Assembly (NCBI GenBank): GCA_963775445.1
Contig: CAVZIT010000004.1
Span: 2,046,001-2,110,000 of the forward strand
Reading direction: 5' to 3'
DNA from: Dokdonella_A sp963775445
Lineage (GTDB): Bacteria; Pseudomonadota; Gammaproteobacteria; Xanthomonadales; Rhodanobacteraceae
Length of the DNA stretch: 64,000 nucleotides
Positions within the stretch are counted from its first letter, which is position 1. Every line of letters begins with the position of its first letter. Positions 35,605-44,447 of this stretch are shown piece by piece. Both the position numbers and the translations under genes were made by a program. Under the pieces are notes generated by a model. That model did no database searches and was not told the origin of the DNA. It saw only the letters and a program-made list of their open reading frames with translations.

Positions 35605-36096
35605 ATGAGCAAGCAGAAAGGCAAGGACAAGAAAGGTTCGGGCACGATTGCGCTCAACAAGCGCGCGCGCCACGAATACCATATCGACGAGCGCTTCGAG
35701 GCCGGCATCGCGTTGCTCGGTTGGGAAGTCAAGAGCCTGCGCGCGGGTCGCGTGAATCTCAGCGAGGCGTATGCGGTCGTCAAGTCGGGTGAAATCTACC
35801 TGTTCGGCGCGTCTTTTCCGCCGTTGCTTTCGGCGTCGACCCACGTCGTCGCCGAGGACCGGCGCACGCGCAAACTGCTGCTGCATCGCGAGGAGATCGA
35901 TCGCCTCGTCGGCGCGGTCGAGCGCAAGGGCTTCACGCTGGTGCCGCTCGCGATGTACTGGAAAGCCAATCGCGCCAAGGTCGAGATCGGTCTCGCGCGC
36001 GGCAAGCAGACCCACGACAAGCGCGATGCCGAAAAGGAGCGCGACTGGAGCCGCGAGAAGCAGCGCACGTTGCGCGCCAAAAATCCGCAGGCGTGA
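35605..36096 (+). CDS. smpB: SsrA-binding protein SmpB
   Basis: SmpB binds tmRNA and delivers it to stalled ribosomes. The 163-residue protein has the beta-barrel core (TIALNKRARHEYHIDERFEAG, GWEVKSLRAGRVNL, YLFGASFPP) and the basic C-terminal tail KRDAEKERDWSREKQRTL, which mimics mRNA in the decoding site. The length is normal. The tmRNA gene itself lies 240 bases downstream on the same strand, with a REP-like repeat between them. Confidence 0.97.
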   Translation: MSKQKGKDKKGSGTIALNKRARHEYHIDERFEAGIALLGWEVKSLRAGRVNLSEAYAVVKSGEIYLFGASFPPLLSASTHVVAEDRRTRKLLLHREEIDRLVGAVERKGFTLVPLAMYWKANRAKVEIGLARGKQTHDKRDAEKERDWSREKQRTLRAKNPQA

Positions 36097-36195
36097 CAAG
36101 GTGACTTTGCGCATGGGCTTTCGCGGAGTTTGCCCGCGCGCCACTCGATCATCCTGCAAGGATTCCTCTTGATCGGCCTGCAAACAGTGAGAAGT

Positions 36196-36233
36196 CCCGT
36201 TCGCCCTGAGCGTAGCGCAGCGAAGTCGAAGGG
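36196..36233. repeat. REP-like intergenic repeat between smpB and ssrA
   Basis: The element begins CCCGTTCGCCCTGAGC and ends GAAGTCGAAGGG, with GC-rich internal symmetry. Related sequences occur at 48570-48622 and 49403-49478, all between genes. This fits a dispersed REP-type family common in xanthomonad-related genomes. Confidence 0.65.
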
Positions 36234-36336
36234 TGATTGCGCCACGACTGTTTGTGAGCCGAATAAATTGGCGCGCGGTCAAGCGCTTCTGCCCCGCTTG
36301 TATTCTGCCGCTCGGACCACCATCATTCCTTTCCCC

Positions 36337-36691
36337 GGGGGCGATCGGCTTCGACGGGGGTTGCGCAATCACTTGGAGCATGCCGAGGGGGTCGCTTTCC
36401 TCGTTAAACCAGCGGCAAAAAACTCAGACGCCAACGACGACGTCTACGCTCTGGCCGCTTAAGGCCTAAGCCCCGAACCGACATGTGTCCGTGCTAGTCG
36501 GTGTAGGGTCATTATCACGGGATCGCTGCCGGTTGCCGCTTGTCGGCCGGCGGTCAACCCAAAACAAGCTGGTCCTGCGGTGTGCCTTGCACGCCGTGTT
36601 GCCGCAGGACGAGACCAAACGGCGCGCTAAGCATGTAGCGCCGAGGATGTAGCACCTTCGGACGGGGGTTCGATTCCCCCCGCCTCCACCA
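36337..36691 (+). ncRNA. ssrA: Transfer-messenger RNA (tmRNA)
   Basis: tmRNA rescues stalled ribosomes and tags their products for proteolysis. The 5' end GGGGGCG pairs with CGCCUCC near the 3' end to form the acceptor stem, and CCA is encoded at 36689-36691. The T-arm GGGGGTTCGATTCCCCC is clear, and the conserved 5' box GGCTTCGACGGGGGTTG is present. The tag reading frame runs from the GCC resume codon at 36430 to TAA at 36460-36462 and gives ANDDVYALAA, which ends in the protease-recognised ALAA. The GCA at 36415 aligns with the sequence before the E. coli resume codon and is probably not used. Length is about 355 nt. Confidence 0.97.
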
Positions 36692-36717
36692 ATTCAAAGA
36701 CCGATGCAGTTCCACAC

Positions 36718-36752
36718 AGGCCGGCATTCCCCACAAGGGTTCCGGCCTTTTT
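36718..36752 (+). terminator. Terminator of ssrA
   Basis: Stem AGGCCGG/CCGGCCT, with a further CCC/GGG pair in the loop, is followed by TTTTTC. It lies 26 bases after the CCA end of tmRNA. Confidence 0.85.
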
Positions 36753-36797
36753 CTTGTCTCGACCAAGCGTCGAACTCGGTCACTCGACGAAGAACCG

Positions 36798-36962
36798 TCA
36801 GCAGACGGTCGAGCGCATGGCTTCGACGATGCGTTGGGTTTCGACGCTGACACGGGCGACTCGCGCCAGCAGGTCGATGACCTTGTCCTTTGGTAGTCGG
36901 CAAAACGATAGGCGCAATCTCGACAGCTCGGCAAGGTAGTTCTGGATCAGCACTCTGGACAT
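36798..36962 (-). pseudogene. Short truncated ORF after fic (possible remnant of a restriction or helicase gene)
   Basis: A 54-codon ORF starts 12 bases after the fic stop and reads MSRVLIQNYLAELSRLRL before changing character. The first 18 residues resemble the N-terminus of type ISP restriction or large helicase proteins (the V-LIQNYL-L-RLR pattern, recalled from memory). The rest (KVIDLLARVARVSVETQRI) does not. It ends only about 50 bases from the ssrA terminator. I interpret it as the surviving start of a larger island gene cut off at the ssrA boundary, but a short intact gene cannot be excluded. Confidence 0.45.
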
Positions 36963-36974
36963 GGTGGCCTGCTC

Positions 36975-38135
36975 TCAGTCACTTTCTTTCTGGGCCGACG
37001 GCATCTCGATGGCCTTCAATACGCCGTGCGCGAGGTACTGCCTGCCCCAGGTGCGGCCGGTGGTTTCCCGGATGTAGCCGGCGCGTTCGAGTTCCGCAAG
37101 CGACTTGCGCGCGGTCGGGTCGGTGACGCCGAGCAGTTTCTTCACACGCGCGACGTTGATGTTCGGATTGACGAACAGATCGTCGATCAGCGCAAGCGCC
37201 TTGGGTGAATCGGCAAGCTTGCGCCGCATCGTCTCGCGCAGGTCCATCAGCTCGCGCGCTTGTCTTGCCGCGCGCACGGCACTCCAACGCACGCCTTCGA
37301 GAAAGTAATGCAGCCATGCGTTCCACTCAGCATGCGTGCGCACGCGTTGCAGGTGTTCGTAGTACGGCCGCCGATGCCGTTCGATGAACTCCGACAAATA
37401 CAGCAATGGTTGCGTGAGCCGATCGCGCTCGATCAGGAACAGTGTGATCAGCAGACGGCCCACGCGACCGTTGCCGTCGAGAAACGGATGGATCGCCTCG
37501 AACTGCTCGTGCATCAACGCGCATTGAATGAGATCGGGCAATTTGTCGCGCCGGTGCAAAAACTTTTCCCACTCTCCCAACACTTCCTTCATTTGCGTGA
37601 CGGGCGGAGGCACGTAGGACGCACTGGCGGGCGTGCTGCCGCTTGGGCCGATCCAGTTCTGGCTGCGCCGGAATTGGCCTGGCGTGGCTCGATCACCTCG
37701 CACACCGTGCATCAGCTTGCCGTGCAGCTCGCGTACCAGGCGCAGCGACAGCGGCAGGGTTGCGAGCCGCTCAATGCCGTATTCGAGCGCGGTGACGTAG
37801 TTGCGTACTTCCCGCACGTCACTTGGCGCTGCGCGCGGTGTCTGGCCGGCCTCTTCGGCCAGCAGGTCGGCGAGGCTCGCCTGCGTACCCTCGATACGCG
37901 AAGACAGCACCGCTTCACGGCGCAGGTAGGGCGCTATCAACAGGTGCGGATTCGGCAGCACCCGTCCGAGGCCGGAAAGTTCACTCAGGGCTGCATCCGC
38001 GCGCGACAATGCGCGGACCAGATCCGTGTCGTACTCGAGACGGGGAGGCAGCGGCGCAGGCACGAAAGCGGCGTAGCCTTGCGCCGTTTGCACGACGCGC
38101 CCTGCTTCAGGCGCATGGAAATCCCTCGCGTCCAT
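36975..38135 (-). CDS. Fic-domain protein (predicted AMP/NMP transferase)
   Basis: A 386-residue Fic protein. The active site HPFLDGNGRVGRLL (about residues 216-229) contains the catalytic histidine and the phosphate-binding GNGR. The N-terminal inhibitory helix motif is present as SSRIEGT near residue 80, so this is the class II, self-inhibited arrangement. A C-terminal winged helix (NPNINVARVKKLLGVTDPTARKSLAELERAGYI) follows, which suggests DNA contact and possibly autoregulation. Members transfer AMP or other nucleotide groups to protein side chains. The target is unknown. It lies downstream of ssrA, a common island integration site, and has no neighbouring antitoxin gene of the FicA/VbhA type. 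Confidence 0.9.
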   Translation of the reverse strand: MDARDFHAPEAGRVVQTAQGYAAFVPAPLPPRLEYDTDLVRALSRADAALSELSGLGRVLPNPHLLIAPYLRREAVLSSRIEGTQASLADLLAEEAGQTPRAAPSDVREVRNYVTALEYGIERLATLPLSLRLVRELHGKLMHGVRGDRATPGQFRRSQNWIGPSGSTPASASYVPPPVTQMKEVLGEWEKFLHRRDKLPDLIQCALMHEQFEAIHPFLDGNGRVGRLLITLFLIERDRLTQPLLYLSEFIERHRRPYYEHLQRVRTHAEWNAWLHYFLEGVRWSAVRAARQARELMDLRETMRRKLADSPKALALIDDLFVNPNINVARVKKLLGVTDPTARKSLAELERAGYIRETTGRTWGRQYLAHGVLKAIEMPSAQKESD

Positions 38136-38273
38136 GCCATCATCGCTTTGAAAGGACCGTTGCGGAATCTAGCGCTCTTTGAAAGAAATCGCAATATATT
38201 TTTCAATGCTGGCGGGACAATGAAAGGGGCTTTGGCGATTCTTTCTTCTTGCGCGCACCCCGCCGGACCTCGC

Positions 38274-40694
38274 TCAGGACTCGTGCAGCGCCTTCATCGG
38301 ATCGACGCGCGCAGCGCGGCGTGACGGGACCCAACTCGCCACCACGGCGACCGCGCAGAGCAGGATCGCGATCGCTAAGTAGATCAGCGGATTGCTCGCG
38401 CCGATCTGGAACAGCAGTGCCTGCATAAGTCGCGTCAACGCAAGCGCCGCGACGAGGCCGATCGCGATGCCGATCAGCGCGAGCCTCATGCCCTGCCCGA
38501 TCACCATCTTCTGCACGTCCGTCGCCCGCGCGCCGAGCGCCATGCGGATGCCGATCTCGCCCGAGCGCTGCGCGACCGAATAGGCCATGACGCTGTAGAC
38601 GCCGACGCTCGCCAGTATCAGAGCGAGTGCGGCGAATACGACCAGCAGGGTCATGGTCAAGGCGCGGTCGGCCATGGACTGATCGACGAAGTCCTGCATG
38701 GTGCCGATACCGATCAGCGGAATGTTCGCATCGACCTCGCGCAAGGCCGCGCGCACGCTGGAAGTCAGCGCATGAGGATCGCCGTCCGTGCGGATCAGGA
38801 TGGCCGTGAAGTTCTCGGGGCGCTGCAGTACCGGATAGTACATTTCCGGCACCGGCGCGTCGGTCAGACTGGTCGTATGCACGTCGGCGACAACGCCGAC
38901 GATTTCGGCCGGAAGCTGCAGCATGCCGGTGACCAACGTGCGGCCGAGTGGGTTTTCGCCGGGGAACAACTGCCGCGCCATGGTCTCGTTGATGATCATG
39001 ACGGGTGGACTGTCGGGCGTGTCGCGTTCGTCGAAGTCGCGCCCGGCGTCGATCGGAATGTCGAGCACGCCGAAGCGGTTCGGACTGATCAAGTGCCGGA
39101 TCGCGAGCGGACGATCGGACATCGGCGGCAGCGCGCGCCCCACCACAGCATACGGCGATTGGCCGTTGTTGCCGCTGAGCGGCGGGTTGTCGCTGAGCGC
39201 GACCGATTTCGCGCCCGGAATCTGCTGCATCCGGTGATACAGACGTTTGTAGAAATCGACCGTCTTCGGAGTCCGCGGCGGGTATTCCGTGGATGGCACG
39301 ACCAGGAACGCACTGAAAATATGGTCGGTGCGAAAGCCCGGCGACACGGCGTGAATCCGCACGAAGCTCGCGATCAGCAGACCGGTGGCAATCAGCAGCA
39401 CGAACGACACCGCGATTTCGCCGACCAGCAACGCGCTGCGAAAACGGCTGCGCGTGCGTCCGCCGGTCGAGTCGCGGCTGGAGTCCTTCAGCGTGTCGTT
39501 GAGCGCGTGCATCGAAGCGTGCATGGCCGGCACGACGCCGAGCGCGAGCCCGGCCAGGATCGACACGCCGAGGGTGAACACGAGCACCGCGGGAGCAAGC
39601 GAAATCTCCTCGGCGCGCGGCACGAACCCGCTGCCGAGGTGCACCAGCAGCGGTAGACTCGCAGCGGCCAGGATCAGCCCGAGCACGCCTCCGCCGATCG
39701 ACACGAGCAGGCTTTCAGTGAGGAACTGCATGACGACGTGTCGGCGACGCGCGCCGATCGCGAAGCGGATTGCAGTCTCCTTGCGTCGCCGCGAAAAGCG
39801 CGCGAGCACGAGGTTCGCGACATTCGCGCAGGCGATGAGCAGCACGGCCGCGACCGCAGCGAACAGCATCGCGTAGGTCGCACGCTGGTCGCCGACCAGA
39901 TCGTTCTGAAGGAATCCGACGGTGATCGTCGATTTCGCATCGACATTGGCCGGATGTTCCTTGCCGTAGGCCGCGCCGATCGCTGTCATCGCGCTGCGTG
40001 CCTCCGCAAGGCTCACTCCGGGTTTCAGCCGCGCGAGTACCGTGAAAAAGAAGCCGCCGTTGTCGACTTGCTCGCGCACGAGGAACGGCGCTTCGGAGGG
40101 CCGCGTCGTGAACAGGTCAATCCGATTGAGCGGAAAGCCGGAAACGCTCCTGGGCATCACCCCGACGATCGTGTGCGGCTTGCCATCGAGCATGATCGAC
40201 TGGCCGATCGCATCGCGACGCCCGGCGTAGTGCCCTTGCCAGTACGCGTAGCTAAGAATGGCGACCGGTGGCGCGCCGCGGCGATCTTCGTCGGCCAGGA
40301 AGTTGCGCCCGATCAGCGGCTGCACGCCGAGCAGCGAAAAGTAGTTCTGCGAAACCATGAGGCCGCGAACCTGCTCCGGATCGCCGCGCCCGGTGACCGT
40401 GAACGCGTTCTGCGTCGAGATCGAGAGGTCGCTGAACACCTGCTGGCGCTCGCGCACCGCGAGCATGCGCGGATACGAAAATCCAATCTGCGTAAGCCCG
40501 CGATCGGGCAAGTCACTCGACACCTGCACGATGCGACCGGGATCGGCATATGGCAGCGGCCTGAGGAAAATCGCATCGATCACGCTGAAGATCGCACTGT
40601 TCGCGCCGATGCCGAGCGCGAGCACGAGCACCGCGACCAGGCTGAACCCTGGAGACTTCGACAGCGAACGCAACGCGTACCTGAGTATATTCAT
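38274..40694 (-). CDS. MacB/FtsX-type duplicated permease (ADOP family), without ATPase partner
   Basis: An 806-residue inner-membrane protein. It opens with MNILRYALRSLSKSPGF, a first helix (VAVLVLALGIGANSAIFSV), a large periplasmic MacB core domain, and three FtsX helices around residues 270-415. Then come a second core domain and three more helices at the C-terminus, ending ASWVPSRRAARVDPMKALHES. This two-in-one architecture is that of the acidobacterial duplicated orphan permease family, which normally lacks a linked ATPase; none is adjacent here. The substrate is unknown. The open frame extends 46 codons upstream of the chosen ATG at 40694 without similarity to the family. Confidence 0.87.
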   Translation of the reverse strand: MNILRYALRSLSKSPGFSLVAVLVLALGIGANSAIFSVIDAIFLRPLPYADPGRIVQVSSDLPDRGLTQIGFSYPRMLAVRERQQVFSDLSISTQNAFTVTGRGDPEQVRGLMVSQNYFSLLGVQPLIGRNFLADEDRRGAPPVAILSYAYWQGHYAGRRDAIGQSIMLDGKPHTIVGVMPRSVSGFPLNRIDLFTTRPSEAPFLVREQVDNGGFFFTVLARLKPGVSLAEARSAMTAIGAAYGKEHPANVDAKSTITVGFLQNDLVGDQRATYAMLFAAVAAVLLIACANVANLVLARFSRRRKETAIRFAIGARRRHVVMQFLTESLLVSIGGGVLGLILAAASLPLLVHLGSGFVPRAEEISLAPAVLVFTLGVSILAGLALGVVPAMHASMHALNDTLKDSSRDSTGGRTRSRFRSALLVGEIAVSFVLLIATGLLIASFVRIHAVSPGFRTDHIFSAFLVVPSTEYPPRTPKTVDFYKRLYHRMQQIPGAKSVALSDNPPLSGNNGQSPYAVVGRALPPMSDRPLAIRHLISPNRFGVLDIPIDAGRDFDERDTPDSPPVMIINETMARQLFPGENPLGRTLVTGMLQLPAEIVGVVADVHTTSLTDAPVPEMYYPVLQRPENFTAILIRTDGDPHALTSSVRAALREVDANIPLIGIGTMQDFVDQSMADRALTMTLLVVFAALALILASVGVYSVMAYSVAQRSGEIGIRMALGARATDVQKMVIGQGMRLALIGIAIGLVAALALTRLMQALLFQIGASNPLIYLAIAILLCAVAVVASWVPSRRAARVDPMKALHES

Positions 40695-40801
40695 GCGAAC
40701 TTCGCGCCTTGATCGGAGAGGGATGCACGAGCGCCCCGGAAGGTTGCAGCTTTCACTACAATTCGCCGCACGGCAATACCGCACGCGGTCCGGATCCGGA
40801 A

Positions 40802-41593
40802 ATGCATCGATTCTTCGCGTTGGTGATCGCAATCCTTGCAGGACTCGTCGCGACCGACCATGCTCGCGCTGCGGCCCGCCTCACGGTGCTCGCGACCGAT
40901 CCGCCCGGAGACGTGGTGAGTCTCGGACGCAATCAGAATTTTTATCTGCGCATCGCCTACCAGACCGATCAGCCCGTGCACATCTGGGCGCGTCCGTTCT
41001 ATCAGGGGCGCGAAGTCAAAGCGGGCAGCAATCCGTCCGGCATCTACACGGGAAGCGGTGAAGCGCTCGGCTGGTTCTTTCTCATGGACCCTGCCGATCA
41101 GGTGGACGAAATTCGCATCAGCGCAGGTGATGGAAGCGCGCGCGGAACGCCCGTCGTCGCGAGCTATCCGGTCGAGATCGTGGGCAGCGAGCAGCCGGCG
41201 AATGCGCACATGCAACCATCCTGGGTCACCGAACTTTCTGCGCGCGATGCGGCAGAGCAGCGAGCTGCTTACGAGAAGCGGATGAGTGAGCCGCCCTCTG
41301 CCGGCGAATTCGCACTGTTCGGTTTTTTCATGCTTGCCGTGTACGGCCTGGGGCTCGCCTCGTTCGCGTTGCCGGCCTGGGCGTTATGGCGTTGGCGTGG
41401 CGGCTGGCGCGTGGCCGCTGTGGTGCCGGCAGTGCTGATTGCCTTCGTCGTGCTGCGCATCGGCATCGATACGTCCGCCGATCCAACCTCGCACAACCTG
41501 TGGCCGTTCGAAATCCTCGAGGTCGGTGTGCTTGCCCTCGTCATCATGGCGGCCCTGTTCCTCGCCAGACGATATACAAGCGCGCACCACTGA
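40802..41593 (+). CDS. Exported membrane-anchored protein of unknown function
   Basis: The protein has 263 residues from the ATG at 40802. A signal peptide (RFFALVIAILAGLVATDHARA) is followed by an extracytoplasmic beta-rich domain of about 140 residues (ARLTVLATDPPGDVVSLGRN, QPVHIWARPFYQG). Three C-terminal membrane helices come after: AGEFALFGFFMLAVYGLGLA, VAAVVPAVLIAFVVLRIG and VGVLALVIMAALFLARR. I do not recognise the family. It is divergent from the ADOP permease and is the first of a run of five closely packed plus-strand genes reaching the metallophosphoesterase. The next gene starts one base after this stop. Confidence 0.78.
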   Translation: MHRFFALVIAILAGLVATDHARAAARLTVLATDPPGDVVSLGRNQNFYLRIAYQTDQPVHIWARPFYQGREVKAGSNPSGIYTGSGEALGWFFLMDPADQVDEIRISAGDGSARGTPVVASYPVEIVGSEQPANAHMQPSWVTELSARDAAEQRAAYEKRMSEPPSAGEFALFGFFMLAVYGLGLASFALPAWALWRWRGGWRVAAVVPAVLIAFVVLRIGIDTSADPTSHNLWPFEILEVGVLALVIMAALFLARRYTSAHH

Positions 41594-41594
41594 C

Positions 41595-41846
41595 ATGGGA
41601 CGATTCGGAGGGTCGGCGTTTCTGATCGTGATCGGCGCAGGGCTGCTCGCAGTCGCCTGGCGCGGACAGCGCGATGGCGAGCTTCCGGCCGGTTCGAATT
41701 TCCTGCGCCCCTTCCGTCCCTCTCGCCGCGACAACGCGGTTGCGTTTCACTTTTTTCTGGCCATTTATTTCTGCGGCGGCACGATCCTCCTCGTTTGGGG
41801 TTTGCTTGCACTGCTCGGCATGGCTCCGGCATTGCCGCTGCGCTGA
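41595..41846 (+). CDS. Small membrane protein
   Basis: An 83-residue protein with two predicted membrane helices: FLIVIGAGLLAVAWRG near the N-terminus and FFLAIYFCGGTILLVWGLLA near the C-terminus, joined by a polar basic loop (NFLRPFRPSRRDNA). It is not recognised. The ATG is only one base after the stop of the preceding membrane protein gene, so the two are probably co-translated and may form a complex. Confidence 0.7.
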   Translation: MGRFGGSAFLIVIGAGLLAVAWRGQRDGELPAGSNFLRPFRPSRRDNAVAFHFFLAIYFCGGTILLVWGLLALLGMAPALPLR

Positions 41847-41950
41847 TTCCGGCGCTCGCCGCCGATTTGCTCGTACGCGCCGGTCATTCACGAGCGGCTT
41901 CGTGCGTCGCCCGCATACTATGCGCCGCCTTTCGCCCACACTTTCGCCTG

Positions 41951-42685
41951 ATGGAACTGCCCTCCACCGTCAAGGATCCGCACTCGCGCGTCGCAGTATC
42001 GACGACCAAGCGCGATGCGCTCCGCAGGTTCTGGTTCCGCCTCGGACTCGGCGCGGGCGCACTCTTCCTCGCGGCCGGATTGTTCGGTGAAATTGCCGAA
42101 GATGTGATCAACCACGATGCTCCGCTCGGCGCAATCGACCTCCACGTCGCCGACTGGCTGCATCTGCATGCGACGCCGGGACTTACGTCTCTCATGCTCG
42201 CCGTCACTCGGCTGGGCTCACCATTCACGATCATGGCCATCTCGCTGGTCGCCGGCTTCGTCATGTTGTTTCGGCATCAATACGATCGACTCGTTGCCCT
42301 GCTGCTTGCGGTACCGGGTGGCGGCCTGCTCAATGTCATCGTCAAGCTGCTCGTCCATCGCCACCGGCCCGTTTTCGACCATCCGATCGTGGCCTTGACC
42401 TCCTATAGTTTCCCGAGCGGACATGCTCTTGGCGCGACCGTAACGTATGGGCTACTTGCCGCGATCTTCGTGTGGCAGACGCGAGACCCGCTTCGGCGCT
42501 CGCTCGCGTTCCTCGCCGCGGCGGTGTTCGTGGCCGTGATCTGCTTCAGCCGGATCTATCTCGGCGCGCATTACCTTTCCGATGTCATCGCAGGGGTGCT
42601 CGAGGGTTTGGTCTGGCTTGGTTGCTGCCTCACGGCCGTGGCGGCACTGCGACATTCACAACGCCACGAGGCAAGCTCGCCATGA
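41951..42685 (+). CDS. PAP2-family membrane phosphatase
   Basis: A 244-residue integral membrane phosphatase of the PAP2 superfamily. The three active-site blocks are present: KLLVHRHRPVF (KxxxxxxRP), YSFPSGHA (PSGH) and SRIYLGAHYLSDV (SRxxxxxHxxxD). There are about six membrane helices. The family removes phosphate from lipid phosphates such as phosphatidate, or from undecaprenyl pyrophosphate. Its stop overlaps the start of a diacylglycerol kinase-family gene (ATGA), suggesting the two act on the same lipid pool. The open frame runs upstream, but MELPSTVKD at 41951 is the plausible start. Confidence 0.9.
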   Translation: MELPSTVKDPHSRVAVSTTKRDALRRFWFRLGLGAGALFLAAGLFGEIAEDVINHDAPLGAIDLHVADWLHLHATPGLTSLMLAVTRLGSPFTIMAISLVAGFVMLFRHQYDRLVALLLAVPGGGLLNVIVKLLVHRHRPVFDHPIVALTSYSFPSGHALGATVTYGLLAAIFVWQTRDPLRRSLAFLAAAVFVAVICFSRIYLGAHYLSDVIAGVLEGLVWLGCCLTAVAALRHSQRHEASSP

Positions 42686-43611
42686 CCCGGCGCATCATCG
42701 CGATCGTCAATGCGGGTGCCGGCACCGCAAGTCACGCGCACATGAAGGAACAGCTGACCACGGCATTTCGCACGGCTGGCGCGCAAGCCATCCGCGTCGA
42801 AGTCGCGCAAAGCGGCGACGAACTCAAGTCGCTGGTACGCGGCGCGATTTCCGGGCAACCGGATGTGATCGCCGCCGGCGGCGGCGATGGGACGCTCAAT
42901 GCCGTGGCATCGGAACTGCTCGATTCGAACATTGCATTCGGCGTGTTGCCGCTTGGTACGCTCAATCACTTTGCCAAGGCGCTGCAGCTTCCCCTCGCGT
43001 TGCCGGAGGCGGTCGACACGATCATGCACGGCCGCGAATTCCTGATCGATGTCGGCGAGGTCAACGGCCGCATGTTTCTCAACAATTCGAGCCTTGGACT
43101 CTATCCAAGCCTGGTGCGCCATCGCGATCGCCAGCAGGAACGACTCGGCCGCAGCAAGTGGGCCGCCGCAGCCTGGGCCACGCTCGCGCTGCTGCGGCGC
43201 CATTCGCTGCTGCATGTGCGGCTCAATCTGGCGGCCCGGGAGATCGACCGTCGCACCGCCGGTGTGTTCATCGGCAACAATGCCTACCACATGAATGGAC
43301 TTCGGCTTGGTCAGCGCGATCGGCTTGATGGCGGCGAACTGGGCATTTACCTGCCGCACCACGGAGGGCGAATCGGCCTTTCAATGTTGATACTTCGCGC
43401 GCTGTGCGGACGTCTGCGCGAATCGATGGATTTCGATGCGCTGCTCGCAAGCACGCTCGTGGTGGAAACGCACCACCGTCGTCTCCCCGTCGCCATTGAT
43501 GGCGAGATCGCCTGGATGGAAACGCCGTTGCGATATCGAACGCGCGCGCGCTCGCTGCGAGTCATGGTGCCCGAACTGCCGCCGGAATCGACGACTTCGA
43601 AGGTTTCGTGA
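42682..43611 (+). CDS. Diacylglycerol kinase-family lipid kinase
   Basis: A 309-residue soluble lipid kinase of the DAGK_cat/YegS type. The nucleotide loop is in VIAAGGGDGTLNAVASEL, followed by GVLPLGTLNHFAKAL, and the second domain contains GVFIGNNAYHM and a C-terminal DGEIAWMETPLRYR. The family phosphorylates diacylglycerol, sphingoid bases or related lipids with ATP. The start overlaps the PAP2 gene by four bases. A kinase and a phosphatase in one operon could form a phosphorylation cycle on one lipid. The stop overlaps the metallophosphoesterase start (TGATG). Confidence 0.92.
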   Translation: MTRRIIAIVNAGAGTASHAHMKEQLTTAFRTAGAQAIRVEVAQSGDELKSLVRGAISGQPDVIAAGGGDGTLNAVASELLDSNIAFGVLPLGTLNHFAKALQLPLALPEAVDTIMHGREFLIDVGEVNGRMFLNNSSLGLYPSLVRHRDRQQERLGRSKWAAAAWATLALLRRHSLLHVRLNLAAREIDRRTAGVFIGNNAYHMNGLRLGQRDRLDGGELGIYLPHHGGRIGLSMLILRALCGRLRESMDFDALLASTLVVETHHRRLPVAIDGEIAWMETPLRYRTRARSLRVMVPELPPESTTSKVS

Positions 43612-44447
43612 TGCGCACGATTGCCCACCTTTCGGATCTTCATTTCGGTCGCGTCGATGAAACATTGATCGAGCCGCTCGTCGCATGCGTCAATCGCATC
43701 GGGCCGGACCTCATCGCCGTATCCGGGGATCTGACGCAGCGCGCGCGCTCGGCGCAATTCCGCGAGGCTCGCGCATTCCTCGATCGCCTCGCGGCACCGC
43801 GCGTCGTCGTGCCGGGAAACCACGATGTTCCATTGCACAATGTCGTGACGCGAAGCCTCCTGCCGCTGGTCAGATATCGCCGGCATGTCAGCGACGATGT
43901 CGAACCTTTTTACGCGGACGATGCGATCGCGGTGCTCGGCATCAACACCGCGCGCTCGCTGACGTTCAAGGGGGGACGCATCAATCGTGGACAACTCGAG
44001 CGAATGCGCACGCAATTTGCTCCTCTTGGCGAGACAGTCACGAAAATCATCGTCACGCACCATCCGCTCGATCTGCCGGAAGGTCATGGCGAGCGCGATC
44101 TGGTTGGCCGTGCGCGACTCGCGATGACGGCATTCGCCGAATGCGGAGTCGATGTCCTGCTCGCCGGACATCTGCATGTCGGACACAGCGGCAACACCGC
44201 CACTCGGTACCGAATCGCCGGACACGCCGCGCTGGTCGTCCAGGCAGGTACCGCGACCTCGACGCGCGGACGTGGCGAAGCGAATTCGTTCAATGTAATC
44301 CGAATCGATCGGCCATCCATTTCCGTCGAGCGGTGGACCTGGAACGCGACCGAGGGCCTGTTCATACCGCGCAAGCCGGAAGACTTCCGATTGGAGGCCG
44401 GCAAGTGGCGTGCGATGGCACCAAGCCGTGCGAATCAATCCCCCTGA
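43611..44447 (+). CDS. Calcineurin-like metallophosphoesterase
   Basis: A 278-residue metallophosphoesterase with all five metal-binding blocks: HLSDLHFG, AVSGDLTQRA, VVPGNHDVP, IIVTHHPLDL and LAGHLHVGH. These coordinate two metals and hydrolyse phosphomono- or diesters. It resembles the cyclic-nucleotide phosphodiesterase/UDP-diacylglucosamine hydrolase group, but the substrate is unclear. There is no signal peptide, so it is cytoplasmic. It is the last gene of the PAP2-lipid kinase operon, with a one-base overlap, and may hydrolyse a lipid-derived phosphodiester. Confidence 0.9.
   Translation: MRTIAHLSDLHFGRVDETLIEPLVACVNRIGPDLIAVSGDLTQRARSAQFREARAFLDRLAAPRVVVPGNHDVPLHNVVTRSLLPLVRYRRHVSDDVEPFYADDAIAVLGINTARSLTFKGGRINRGQLERMRTQFAPLGETVTKIIVTHHPLDLPEGHGERDLVGRARLAMTAFAECGVDVLLAGHLHVGHSGNTATRYRIAGHAALVVQAGTATSTRGRGEANSFNVIRIDRPSISVERWTWNATEGLFIPRKPEDFRLEAGKWRAMAPSRANQSP

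Noticed and set aside
36415..36459. Longer tmRNA tag starting at GCA (AKNSDANDDVYALAA)
   Set aside because: Alignment with the E. coli tmRNA places the GCA in the segment before the resume codon. GCC at 36430 aligns with the resume codon and gives the standard ten-residue tag.
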